Source: Chryseobacterium sp. (lineage in GTDB: Bacteria > Bacteroidota > Bacteroidia > Flavobacteriales > Weeksellaceae). From it: a stretch of 64,000 nt of DNA. Position 1 is the first letter of the stretch. The number at the start of each line of letters is the position of its first letter. The position numbers and the translations under genes are program-made. The stretch is from the NCBI GenBank assembly GCA_027492795.1, contig JAPUEB010000024.1, positions 124,001 through 188,000 on the forward strand. Reading direction: 5' to 3'. Below the pieces are notes generated by a model. It was not told the origin of the DNA. It was given only the letters and a program-made list of their open reading frames with translations, and searched no databases. Below, piece after piece: positions 58,761 to 64,000 of the stretch.

Positions 58761-59015
58761 ATGGAAAATTTGATATGGGTAAAAAATGCCGAATACATCA
58801 ATGATTATAAAATAGAAATTCAATTTAATACAGGTGAGGTTTCGGTTATTAATTTCGAAGAGTATTTAGATAAAGGAATTTTTTCTGCACTTAAAGATGT
58901 TGAGTTTTTCAAAAATTTCAGTTTGAATTCGTGGACAATAGAATGGAAAAATGGAGCAGACTTTTCGCCTGAATTCTTGTATGCAATTTTTAAGGAGGCA
59001 GAAATGGTAAATTAG
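58761..59015 (+). CDS. DUF2442 family protein
   Basis: An 84-aa protein matching DUF2442: NAEYINDYKIEIQFNTGEVS and FEEYLDKGIFSALKDVEFFK, then NSWTIEWKNGADFSPEFLYA. This small alpha/beta fold occurs next to DUF4160 genes and in some toxin-antitoxin-like pairs, and is proposed to bind DNA or its partner. Starts 5 bp after DUF4160 and ends before a terminator, so the two form a closed two-gene transcript. Confidence 0.88.
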   Translation: MENLIWVKNAEYINDYKIEIQFNTGEVSVINFEEYLDKGIFSALKDVEFFKNFSLNSWTIEWKNGADFSPEFLYAIFKEAEMVN

Positions 59016-59030
59016 TAATATTTTTACACT

Positions 59031-59060
59031 AAAAGAGAGGGAAATATACTTCTCTTTTTT
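59031..59060 (+). terminator. terminator of the DUF4160-DUF2442 pair
   Basis: AAAAGAGA with TTCTCTTTT around a short loop, T run to 59060. Confidence 0.75.
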
Positions 59061-59079
59061 AATTTTTATTTAAAATTTT

Positions 59080-59265
59080 ATGGATTACAAGCAAATAAAA
59101 GATGGCGATTTCTGCAAAGTCATCGGCGGAACTCACAAAGGAAAATACGGCACAGCAACCGATTTCAACATCAGCAAAACAGGACATTTAACGATAACCG
59201 TATTTCAGGAAAACGGCGTTCGTTTCAAAACTTTGGCAAAAAACGTGGAAGTGATAACAAAGTAG
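59080..59265 (+). CDS. small KOW-motif protein
   Basis: A 61-aa protein that is essentially a single KOW-like beta barrel: IKDGDFCKVIGGTHKGKYGT carries the KOW G-x-x-(K)G core (the family of NusG, RplX/L24 and S4e domains that bind RNA or ribosomes), followed by LTITVFQENGVRFKTLAKNV. Free-standing KOW proteins this small are rarely characterised. It lies between two terminators, so it is probably transcribed alone or from the cvfB region. RNA or ribosome binding is inferred from the fold. Confidence 0.75.
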   Translation: MDYKQIKDGDFCKVIGGTHKGKYGTATDFNISKTGHLTITVFQENGVRFKTLAKNVEVITK

Positions 59266-59327
59266 TTTTAATTTTTCTCGCATAAGTAATCTTCGGACTT
59301 CAGTCTTCAAACTTCCGACTTTTAAAC

Positions 59328-59335
59328 TACCTTTG
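59328..59335 (+). promoter_or_regulatory. -7 box TACCTTTG for cvfB
   Basis: TAnnTTTG followed by a leader of TCATTTATC/TCACTTATC units to the ATG at 59373, the same layout as at ung. Confidence 0.55.
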
Positions 59336-59372
59336 CAAAATCATTTATCTCTCATCACTTATCTTTTATAAA

Positions 59373-60197
59373 ATGCAAATCGGCAAAACCCAAATCCTCA
59401 AAATTTCAGAAAAAAACTCCTCCGGTTATATGATGACCGACGATTTGGATTGGAAAGCATTTCTTCCAAAAGTTTTCATCCGTGAAGAAAAAGAAGAGGG
59501 TGAAGAATTGGAAGTTTTTGTCTACCAAGATGATGGAAAACTAAAAGCAACCACTGAAACACCACTTGCTGAAGTGGGAGAATTTGCGGTGATGAGTTGC
59601 GTGCAAAGTTTACCGAGTGGCGCATTTATGGATTGGGGAATTATCAAAGATTTATTTATTCCATACAAACAGCAAAAAGCCAAAATTGTTGAAGGAAAAC
59701 GCTATTTGGTTTACGTTTATATCGACGAGCCAACAGGTTTAATTACCGGAACCACAAAGTTTAAAAGAAATCCACAATACGAAGATTTACCTTTTGCAAA
59801 AGGCGATAAAGTAGATTTAATCATGATGGGCGAAAGTGAACTCGGCTGGAATGTGATTATCAACAAAAAACACATTGGACTAATTTACGCTTCAGATGTT
59901 TTCAAAAAACTATATCCACTTTCTGAAGAAACCGGCTACATCAAAACCATTCGAGAAGACGGGAAAATTGATGTTTCGCTTCAACCGGAAGGCTACGAAA
60001 ACATAGATGAATTCAAGCAAAAAATTCTGGATAAATTGAATGAAAATTACGGTTTAATCTATCTTTCCGACAAATCTGAACCCGAAGAAATAAAAGCCGA
60101 ACTCCAAATGAGCAAGAAAAATTTCAAAAAAGCCATCGGTGGACTTTACAAAGATAAAATCATTGAAATTTTGGAAGATAAAATTAGGCTGATATAG
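59373..60197 (+). CDS. CvfB/YitL-type S1-domain RNA-binding protein
   Basis: A 274-aa member of the CvfB (YitL) family: three S1-like OB domains and a C-terminal winged helix. Diagnostic stretches are DWKAFLPKVFIREEKEEGEE, GAFMDWGIIKDLFIPYKQQK (second S1, about 75-94), LGWNVIINKKHIGLIYASDV, and the C-terminal SKKNFKKAIGGLYKDKIIEI. In Staphylococcus CvfB affects virulence gene expression post-transcriptionally. A regulatory RNA-binding role is inferred for this one. The terminator GGGCT hairpin follows at 60230. Confidence 0.92.
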   Translation: MQIGKTQILKISEKNSSGYMMTDDLDWKAFLPKVFIREEKEEGEELEVFVYQDDGKLKATTETPLAEVGEFAVMSCVQSLPSGAFMDWGIIKDLFIPYKQQKAKIVEGKRYLVYVYIDEPTGLITGTTKFKRNPQYEDLPFAKGDKVDLIMMGESELGWNVIINKKHIGLIYASDVFKKLYPLSEETGYIKTIREDGKIDVSLQPEGYENIDEFKQKILDKLNENYGLIYLSDKSEPEEIKAELQMSKKNFKKAIGGLYKDKIIEILEDKIRLI

Positions 60198-60229
60198 TAA
60201 TTGGTTGTATACCAAACAATATCAATAGC

Positions 60230-60251
60230 AACGGGCTTTAGCCCGTTTTTT
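60230..60251 (+). terminator. GGGCTTTAGCCC terminator
   Basis: Stem AACGGGCT/AGCCCGTT (60230-60237, 60240-60247) with a TT loop and T run; the same TTTAGCC word occurs again at 60283, hinting at a dispersed repeat. Confidence 0.85.
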
Positions 60252-60344
60252 AAAATCCGCAAATCCCATTGGCTTTAGCCAAAACCTACATAAAATTTTG
60301 TGCGAAAAATATTCAGGTTTTTAAACAATAATTAAAAATAACAA

Positions 60345-60431
60345 TCAAAAAATTTGAAGCCGCAGAGCGGCGAACTATTGGTAGAAATACAATTTGTCGA
60401 AGCGGAGCGCCAGAGGCGCTACTTATTGTTT
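60345..60431 (+). repeat. AGA-hairpin dispersed repeat, copy 4
   Basis: Hairpins GCCGC-AGA-GCGGC (60359-60371) and GCGCC-AGA-GGCGC (60407-60419). In the first stem one T-A pair of the other copies is replaced by C-G on both sides, a compensatory change. It lies between the cvfB terminator and the tRNA terminator. Confidence 0.92.
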
Positions 60432-60449
60432 TAGAAGAACAAACATAAG

Positions 60450-60478
60450 AAAAGAGCAGAAAAAAACTGCTCTTTTTT
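60450..60478 (-). terminator. terminator of tRNA-Pro
   Basis: Stem AAAAGAGCAG/CTGCTCTTTT around a run of A; on the - strand it follows the tRNA by 2 bp and ends in T residues. Confidence 0.88.
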
Positions 60479-60480
60479 CG

Positions 60481-60554
60481 TCGGGATGACTGGATTCGAA
60501 CCAGCGACCACTTGTACCCCATACAAGTACGCTACCGGGCTGCGCTACATCCCG
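60481..60554 (-). tRNA. tRNA-Pro (anticodon GGG)
   Basis: A 74-nt tRNA on the - strand. Acceptor stem CGGGATG/CATCCCG, D arm GCGC/GCGT, anticodon stem CTTGT/ACAAG around loop ATGGGGT (anticodon GGG at positions 34-36, G37), and T arm GCTGG-TTCGAAT-CCAGT. Discriminator A and no CCA encoded (next bases are CG). Pro identity follows from the GGG anticodon; the rest fits bacterial tRNA-Pro. It is flanked by its own terminator. Confidence 0.95.
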
Positions 60555-60578
60555 AATTGGCTGGCAAAAATAAAAAAT

Positions 60579-60926
60579 CTATTCCTTTTTCACCAACAAA
60601 ATCCAATCTTCTTCCAGAAATTTGTAGCCAATATCATATACAAAACGGTATTCGGCTCCGTTTTTATAGATTCGGAGTTGTGTGAAATAATCAAAATTAA
60701 AACCTTCTGCGGAAAGCTTGTTTTTCGTGGTTTTTGCTTTACCCTCGGTAAATTTATTTTCGGATAAAATGCGGTGGTTTTTGCGCAGTTTATTGTTGAT
60801 GTTGCGCATCAAGTTGCTGCTGTCGCTGTTTTGTTTGTTATTGTAGGCATTTCGGCAGCCGTCGTTGCAAAATTTCTTGTCGCTTCTGCCGATTATTTTT
60901 TCACCACATTCAAGGCAGGTATTCAT
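60579..60926 (-). CDS. small protein with N-terminal C4 zinc motif
   Basis: A 115-aa protein beginning MNTCLECGEKIIGRSDKKFC and continuing NDGCRNAYNN, giving a CxxC and CxxxC pair about 14 residues apart that forms a likely structural zinc site. The middle is Asn/Lys-rich helix (NKQNSDSSNLMRNINNKL) and the end has aromatic beta patterns (YRFVYDIGYKFLEEDWILLV). Start at 60926 is chosen; an upstream start at 61043 would run through the VOC gene in another frame. Family not recognised. Confidence 0.75.
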   Translation of the reverse strand: MNTCLECGEKIIGRSDKKFCNDGCRNAYNNKQNSDSSNLMRNINNKLRKNHRILSENKFTEGKAKTTKNKLSAEGFNFDYFTQLRIYKNGAEYRFVYDIGYKFLEEDWILLVKKE

Positions 60927-60939
60927 GATTTGTGTTTTT

Positions 60940-61332
60940 TTAAATTTTTCTTGCAAAAACGATAACATGTCCATCTGGATCGGTGAAATAGAAAGCTTCG
61001 TCGCCCCAATTTCTCTCCTCCAAACCACTGATGATTTTTGCATCTATTTTGATGATTCTGAGAAAAATTTCTTCCAAATTTTCAGTGTAAAAATACAATT
61101 CACATCTTGGGATTCCTTTTCCTGTATTAGGATGCGGAGTTTTATCCTTCAAAATTTTTGCAATTCCATCATTCGGCATCAATCCCAAAACAAAATTTTC
61201 TGAAAGATTAAATTCCGTCATTCCTTCGACATTTAAATCTGCCTTTTTTGCAAAAACTTTTTCATAAAAAGCAGTGCTTTTTTCCTGATCTTCAACGTAA
61301 AGGATGGTATGGATTTTTTGGAAAATCATCAT
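60940..61332 (-). CDS. VOC-family protein (glyoxalase/bleomycin resistance-like)
   Basis: A 130-aa VOC protein: MIFQKIHTILYVEDQEKSTAF (beta strand 1 and first His), ELYFYTENLEEIFLRI, and GDEAFYFTDPDGHVIVFA (DPDGH with the C-terminal ligand region). The fold is one approximately 130-residue unit that dimerises. Relatives include glyoxalase I and bleomycin-binding proteins, but the metal ligand set is incomplete, so a metal-independent or uncharacterised function is possible. Its ATG (61332, or the adjacent 61329) precedes the Cys4 gene on the same strand by 13 bp. Confidence 0.85.
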   Translation of the reverse strand: MMIFQKIHTILYVEDQEKSTAFYEKVFAKKADLNVEGMTEFNLSENFVLGLMPNDGIAKILKDKTPHPNTGKGIPRCELYFYTENLEEIFLRIIKIDAKIISGLEERNWGDEAFYFTDPDGHVIVFARKI

Positions 61333-61401
61333 TCAGAAAATTTCTTTCTCAAATATAAGGAAATATCTGCTGGAAAAAAAAGCCGAAAAATTGGCGAAAA
61401 A

Positions 61402-61424
61402 AATCCTGAAAGAAATTCAGGATT
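61402..61424 (-). terminator. terminator of the small T9SS gene
   Basis: Stem AATCCTGAA/TTCAGGATT (61402-61410, 61416-61424) on the - strand, overlapping the TAA stop by two bases. Confidence 0.75.
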
Positions 61425-61776
61425 ATAGTTTGATGATTTGTTTTATTTTCTGTGTGTTGTCACTCAATGTATATTTCATTAAGTATTTTCCTGGTCTCAA
61501 TCGGTCTAAATTGATTTCCGCAGAGTTCATATTAACATTATAAGACAAAACCTGAGTTCCAAGAATGGAGTAGAAGCTTACATTTCTCACTTTCAAAGAT
61601 GCGTCTTTAGCTTTCACTACCAAAATATCTTTGGTTGGATTGGGATATGCTACCAAAATACCGTCGTCAGTTTTCTGCGAAGTTTGGCTCGGTTCCCTTG
61701 AACTTTGGGCTTTCACTGTATTAGTGAATCCCAAAAAAATCCCGAAAAAGAATATAAATAATAAAAATTTCTTCAT
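61423..61776 (-). CDS. short secreted protein consisting of a T9SS sorting domain
   Basis: A 117-aa protein: signal peptide MKKFLLFIFFFGIFLGFTN with the cleavage region VKAQ, an approximately 18-residue polar linker, then from about residue 38 a complete T9SS type A sorting domain (GILVAYPNPTKDILVVKA, VRNVSFYSILGTQVLSYNV, LRPGKYLMKYTL). Nothing else is present, so the mature cargo is little more than the CTD. It could be a remnant of a larger secreted protein or a small bona fide cargo/competitor. Its stop is in a terminator hairpin. Confidence 0.82.
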   Translation of the reverse strand: MKKFLLFIFFFGIFLGFTNTVKAQSSREPSQTSQKTDDGILVAYPNPTKDILVVKAKDASLKVRNVSFYSILGTQVLSYNVNMNSAEINLDRLRPGKYLMKYTLSDNTQKIKQIIKL

Positions 61777-61861
61777 TGTTTATTGCTTATAGCACACAAT
61801 TATAGTGCGAATATAATTACTTTGAAATTATTATGCAATAGTTTTTTCGTTAAACTATCCT

Positions 61862-61869
61862 TAAATTTG
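61862..61869 (+). promoter_or_regulatory. -7 box TAAATTTG for hemB
   Basis: TAnnTTTG match 27 nt before the hemB ATG at 61897. Confidence 0.6.
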
Positions 61870-61896
61870 CAAAATAAATTCAAATTGTATTCCAAA

Positions 61897-62889
61897 ATGA
61901 TTATTTTTTCAAGAAATAGAAGATTAAGAACCAATGAAAGCATCAGAAGTTTGGTAAGGGAAACCGTTCTCGCCACTTCCGATTTCGTAATGCCGATGTT
62001 CGTGATGGAGGGCGAAAACCTTCGGGAACCCATTCCTTCAATGCCCGGAATTTTCCGAAGAAGCGTTGACTTAACGGTAAAAGAATGTAAAGAACTTTTT
62101 TCTATCGGCGTAAAAGCGGTAAATCTTTATATGAAAGTTCCCGAAAACCTGAAAGACAACAAAGGAACCGAATCTTGGAACAAGGACGGACTGATGCAGC
62201 GAACCATTCGAGAAATTAAAAATGCCGTTCCCGAAATGATAGTTATGCCCGATGTAGCTTTGGATCCGTATTCAATTTTTGGTCACGACGGAATTATTAC
62301 CAACGGACAAATCGACAATGATGCCACCAACGAAGCTTTGGCAATGATGTCGGTTTCTCAAGCTGAAGCTGGTGCAGATATTGTTGCGCCAAGTGATATG
62401 ATGGACGGTAGAGTGGCTGCAATTCGTGAAGCATTGGAAGAAAGCGGCCATATCAATGTGGGAATCTTAAGCTATGCCGCAAAATACGCGAGCTCTTTTT
62501 ACGGACCATTCAGAAGTGCGTTAGACAGCGCTCCGAAAGATAATTTAGATATTCCAAAAGATAAAAAAACGTATCAAATGGACTTCCACAATTCCCGTGA
62601 AGCATTAAACGAGGTGTATAAGGATGTGGATGAAGGAGCAGATATTATTATGATAAAACCTGGGCTTCCCTATTTGGATATCGTTTCAAAAGTTCGTGAA
62701 GCCATCGATTTGCCAATCGCAGTTTTCAACGTGAGCGGAGAATACGCAATGCTGAAAGCCGCCGCACAAAACGGTTGGATTGATAATGATAAAGCCATCA
62801 TCGAAAGCTTAACCTGCATCAAAAGAGCCGGAGCCGACATGATTTTTACCTACGCCGCAAAAGAAGCCGCAATACTTTTGAATAAATAA
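61897..62889 (+). CDS. hemB: delta-aminolevulinic acid dehydratase (porphobilinogen synthase)
   Basis: A 330-aa TIM-barrel enzyme that condenses two 5-aminolevulinates to porphobilinogen in heme synthesis. Active-site lysines are in LSYAAKYASSFYGPFR (about 190-205) and IMIKPGLPYLDI (about 245-256); VAPSDMMDGRVAAIREAL holds metal/active-site residues. The start at 61897 (MIIFSRNRRLRTNESIRSL) is chosen; an upstream ATG at 61783 would add residues across the -7 box. It is divergent from the T9SS remnant gene. Confidence 0.97.
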   Translation: MIIFSRNRRLRTNESIRSLVRETVLATSDFVMPMFVMEGENLREPIPSMPGIFRRSVDLTVKECKELFSIGVKAVNLYMKVPENLKDNKGTESWNKDGLMQRTIREIKNAVPEMIVMPDVALDPYSIFGHDGIITNGQIDNDATNEALAMMSVSQAEAGADIVAPSDMMDGRVAAIREALEESGHINVGILSYAAKYASSFYGPFRSALDSAPKDNLDIPKDKKTYQMDFHNSREALNEVYKDVDEGADIIMIKPGLPYLDIVSKVREAIDLPIAVFNVSGEYAMLKAAAQNGWIDNDKAIIESLTCIKRAGADMIFTYAAKEAAILLNK

Positions 62890-62910
62890 AAATTTCCTTT
62901 ATTTGGTAGA

Positions 62911-62980
62911 AATTCCCCTCCTTTGGAGGGGTTGATTTAAAAATTTTTAAATTTTTGAGGACGGGGTGGTCGATCATATC
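62911..62980. repeat. CCCCTCC hairpin element after hemB
   Basis: CCCCTCC-TTT-GGAGGGG (62915-62931) is a perfect 7-bp hairpin followed by A/T and ACGGGGTGG; this style of GC-rich spacer element is common between genes in Bacteroidota. Confidence 0.7.
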
Positions 62981-63001
62981 TCCAAAATATGTAAAAAACC
63001 C

Positions 63002-63035
63002 AACCCTTTCAGTGTTTCAAATCGCTGAAAGGGTT
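63002..63035. repeat. AACCCTTTCAG hairpin, second family member
   Basis: AACCCTTTCAG (63002-63012) and CTGAAAGGGTT (63025-63035), 11-bp arms around TGTTTCAAATCG; same family as the hairpin at 19685. Confidence 0.75.
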
Positions 63036-63084
63036 TGTTGTTTAAAATAAATTGACATTTAAACCGTTAAAAAACGAAAAACCC

Positions 63085-63381
63085 ATGCAAAACACAATTT
63101 CAAAACCATCAGAAGAAAAACAAATCAAAATTTTTCTAATCTCAACTTTCGTTCTTGTCAACATCCTTTTCTTTATTGATGAAGGTTTCTACGATTTTCG
63201 CTGGATGAAATCTTTTGGAAATTGGTTTGTTTTTGCGATTTATTTTCTTATCGTTTTCGGATTTCAATACGCGATCTGGAGGCTTGTTTTCTCCAAAATT
63301 AAATTGAAATTTAATGCAGTAATAGTTGTTGTTTTAGGAACAATTTTAGGATTAATCGCACTTTTCAATCTTTTTGCATAA
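63085..63381 (+). CDS. small membrane protein of unknown function
   Basis: A 98-aa protein with three membrane helices (about 15-32, 45-63, 72-95) and a short charged N-terminus (MQNTISKPSEEKQIKI). The start at 63085 is an ATG; an in-frame TTG at 63052 is less likely, as it lies in the hairpin-flanked leader. No family recognised. Convergent with the TM2 gene, with 43 bp between stops. Confidence 0.7.
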   Translation: MQNTISKPSEEKQIKIFLISTFVLVNILFFIDEGFYDFRWMKSFGNWFVFAIYFLIVFGFQYAIWRLVFSKIKLKFNAVIVVVLGTILGLIALFNLFA

Positions 63382-63424
63382 AAAAACTCCGAAATCTCGA
63401 AGGCTCTGAAATTATTTAGGTATT

Positions 63425-63757
63425 TTAAAACCATGGTTTTTGGTTTCGGATGTAAGTATTATCAAACTGTTCATCGCTCATGGTAAGATAAATAATGCCT
63501 TCTGTTATCGGAATGATGAAAACTACCGGATAAAATGTACTTGCAAAACCGCAGGTCATTATGGTGAGAATGGGAAGGATAATTAACGTTGAAAGCAATA
63601 AAATAAGCCCTTCTTTTGTGTACCCTAAATAAAATTTGTGAACGCCTAAAGCTCCTAAAAGAATTGCCAAAACACCTGCTGCAAGTTTTTTATCGGAACG
63701 GTAATTTGGATTTTTTTGAAGTTGATTCTGCGGTTCGTTGTAGCCGTAAGTTTCCAT
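63425..63757 (-). CDS. TM2 domain protein
   Basis: A 110-aa membrane protein with a TM2 domain: about 25 polar residues, then SDKKLAAGVLAILLGALGVH with KFYLGYTKEGLILLL (two helices and the conserved polar turn HKFYLG, about 41-46), and a third hydrophobic segment. TM2 proteins are widespread with no settled function in bacteria. A -7 box TAATTTTG lies 29 nt upstream. Confidence 0.9.
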   Translation of the reverse strand: METYGYNEPQNQLQKNPNYRSDKKLAAGVLAILLGALGVHKFYLGYTKEGLILLLSTLIILPILTIMTCGFASTFYPVVFIIPITEGIIYLTMSDEQFDNTYIRNQKPWF

Positions 63758-63786
63758 TTTTTTTTAATTTTTTGGTTGATGTTTTC

Positions 63787-63794
63787 CAAAATTA
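63787..63794 (-). promoter_or_regulatory. -7 box TAATTTTG for the TM2 gene
   Basis: TAnnTTTG on the - strand, 29 nt before the ATG at 63757. Confidence 0.5.
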
Positions 63795-63837
63795 GTCTTT
63801 GTAGAAATATTTTTGTTACAAAATAGTAAGTTTTAAC

Positions 63838-63922
63838 CACTCAACCACTCAACCACTCAATCACTCAATCACTCAATCACTCAATCACTCAATCAATCTC
63901 TCCAACACTCCAACTCTCCAAC
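63838..63922. repeat. tandem octamer ACCACTCA/ATCACTCA leader of lptB
   Basis: Three units of ACCACTCA, then five of ATCACTCA, then CTCCAAC units, ending about 20 bp before the lptB ATG. Confidence 0.93.
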
Positions 63923-63943
63923 AAAATTAATATATTTGCTCCC

Positions 63944-64000
63944 ATGATTCTACGCGGCGAAAATTTAATCAAAGAATATGGACCGAAAAAGGTTGTAAAA
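63944..64000 (+). CDS. lptB: LPS export ABC transporter ATPase, N-terminal fragment
   Basis: Only the first 19 codons are in the window (MILRGENLIKEYGPKKVVK). The MxLRxENLxKxYxxxKVV pattern is the beginning of LptB, the cytoplasmic ATPase that drives LPS transport by LptFGC; no Walker motifs are in range yet. The gene continues past the window end. The leader is an octamer repeat array, with the ATG at 63944 as the first codon. Confidence 0.75.
   Translation, partial: MILRGENLIKEYGPKKVVK

Noticed and set aside
61783-61896. N-terminal extension of hemB from an ATG at 61783
   Set aside because: The extension spans the -7 box and has no counterpart in the family; start at 61897 fits the standard N-terminus.
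63838-63922. Possible CRISPR array
   Set aside because: Units are 8 bp, directly adjacent, with no spacers; it is a simple tandem repeat. The same holds for 7243-7291 and 14130-14219.

Overview
The window is a stretch of chromosome from a member of the Bacteroidota, class Flavobacteriia, most likely the Chryseobacterium/Kaistella branch (Weeksellaceae). The evidence is the low GC content, TAnnTTTG-type -7 promoter boxes in front of many genes, type IX secretion (T9SS) C-terminal sorting domains, signal peptides ending in SAQ/FAQ, the mevalonate enzyme MvaD, and Flavobacteriia-style proteins such as DUF2891, DUF4476, DUF1543 and a MutS2 without an Smr domain. Genus and species are inferred; no rRNA is present.

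Layout. 0.3-9.5 kb: a secreted protein, a voltage-gated K+ channel, NIF3, a coiled-coil 'zinc ribbon' protein without cysteines, a long-chain acyl-CoA ligase, an acyl-CoA dehydrogenase, small membrane proteins and a DUF2891 protein. 9.5-25.4 kb: two lipoproteins, PrfC, a CPBP protease, RdgB, RNase Z, an RRM protein, YchF, an HD hydrolase, an MFS transporter, MutS2, a broken GNAT gene between two copies of a dispersed repeat, a lipoprotein, Ung and a DUF456 protein. 25.4-34.4 kb: a lipoprotein, an MscS-type channel, PdxJ, a DUF6922-AbiEii nucleotidyltransferase pair, a hydrolase, an epimerase-like enzyme, a KilA-N protein and a second acyl-CoA ligase. 34.4-41 kb: MvaD, a GIY-YIG nuclease bracketed by two palindromic elements, a VOC protein, DUF1543, an NTF2-like protein, and purK and purE separated by an inverted EamA transporter. 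41-55.7 kb: desaturase, esterase, glycosyltransferase, two small exported proteins, RecQ, KdsD, TatC, TyrS, a lipoprotein, a carboxylesterase, an Lrp regulator divergent from a methionine gamma-lyase-like gene, and LpdA. 55.7-64 kb: secreted and T9SS proteins, a DUF4160-DUF2442 pair, a KOW protein, CvfB, tRNA-Pro, a Cys4 protein, a VOC protein, HemB, a TM2 protein and the start of lptB.

Most genes are housekeeping genes in short transcription units, many ended by clear hairpin-plus-T terminators. Functional groupings include fatty acid activation, oxidation and desaturation, purine synthesis (PurK/PurE), DNA maintenance (Ung, RecQ, MutS2, RdgB), and envelope/Kdo/LPS work (KdsD, LptB, TatC).

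The unusual material is mostly in the gaps. (i) A GIY-YIG nuclease gene lies between two near-identical inverted-repeat elements, with relatives of those elements nearby; this is a candidate nuclease-mobilised repeat. (ii) Four copies of an approximately 80-110 bp repeat carry two GC-rich hairpins with AGA loops and one compensatory base-pair change. (iii) Tandem 7- or 8-bp repeats abut start or stop codons at many loci. (iv) Several TAnnTTTG boxes sit 3-5 nt before the start codon, suggesting leaderless mRNAs. (v) Two unrelated genes share the same approximately 90-bp leader. All assignments come from reading the sequence; no database search was run.
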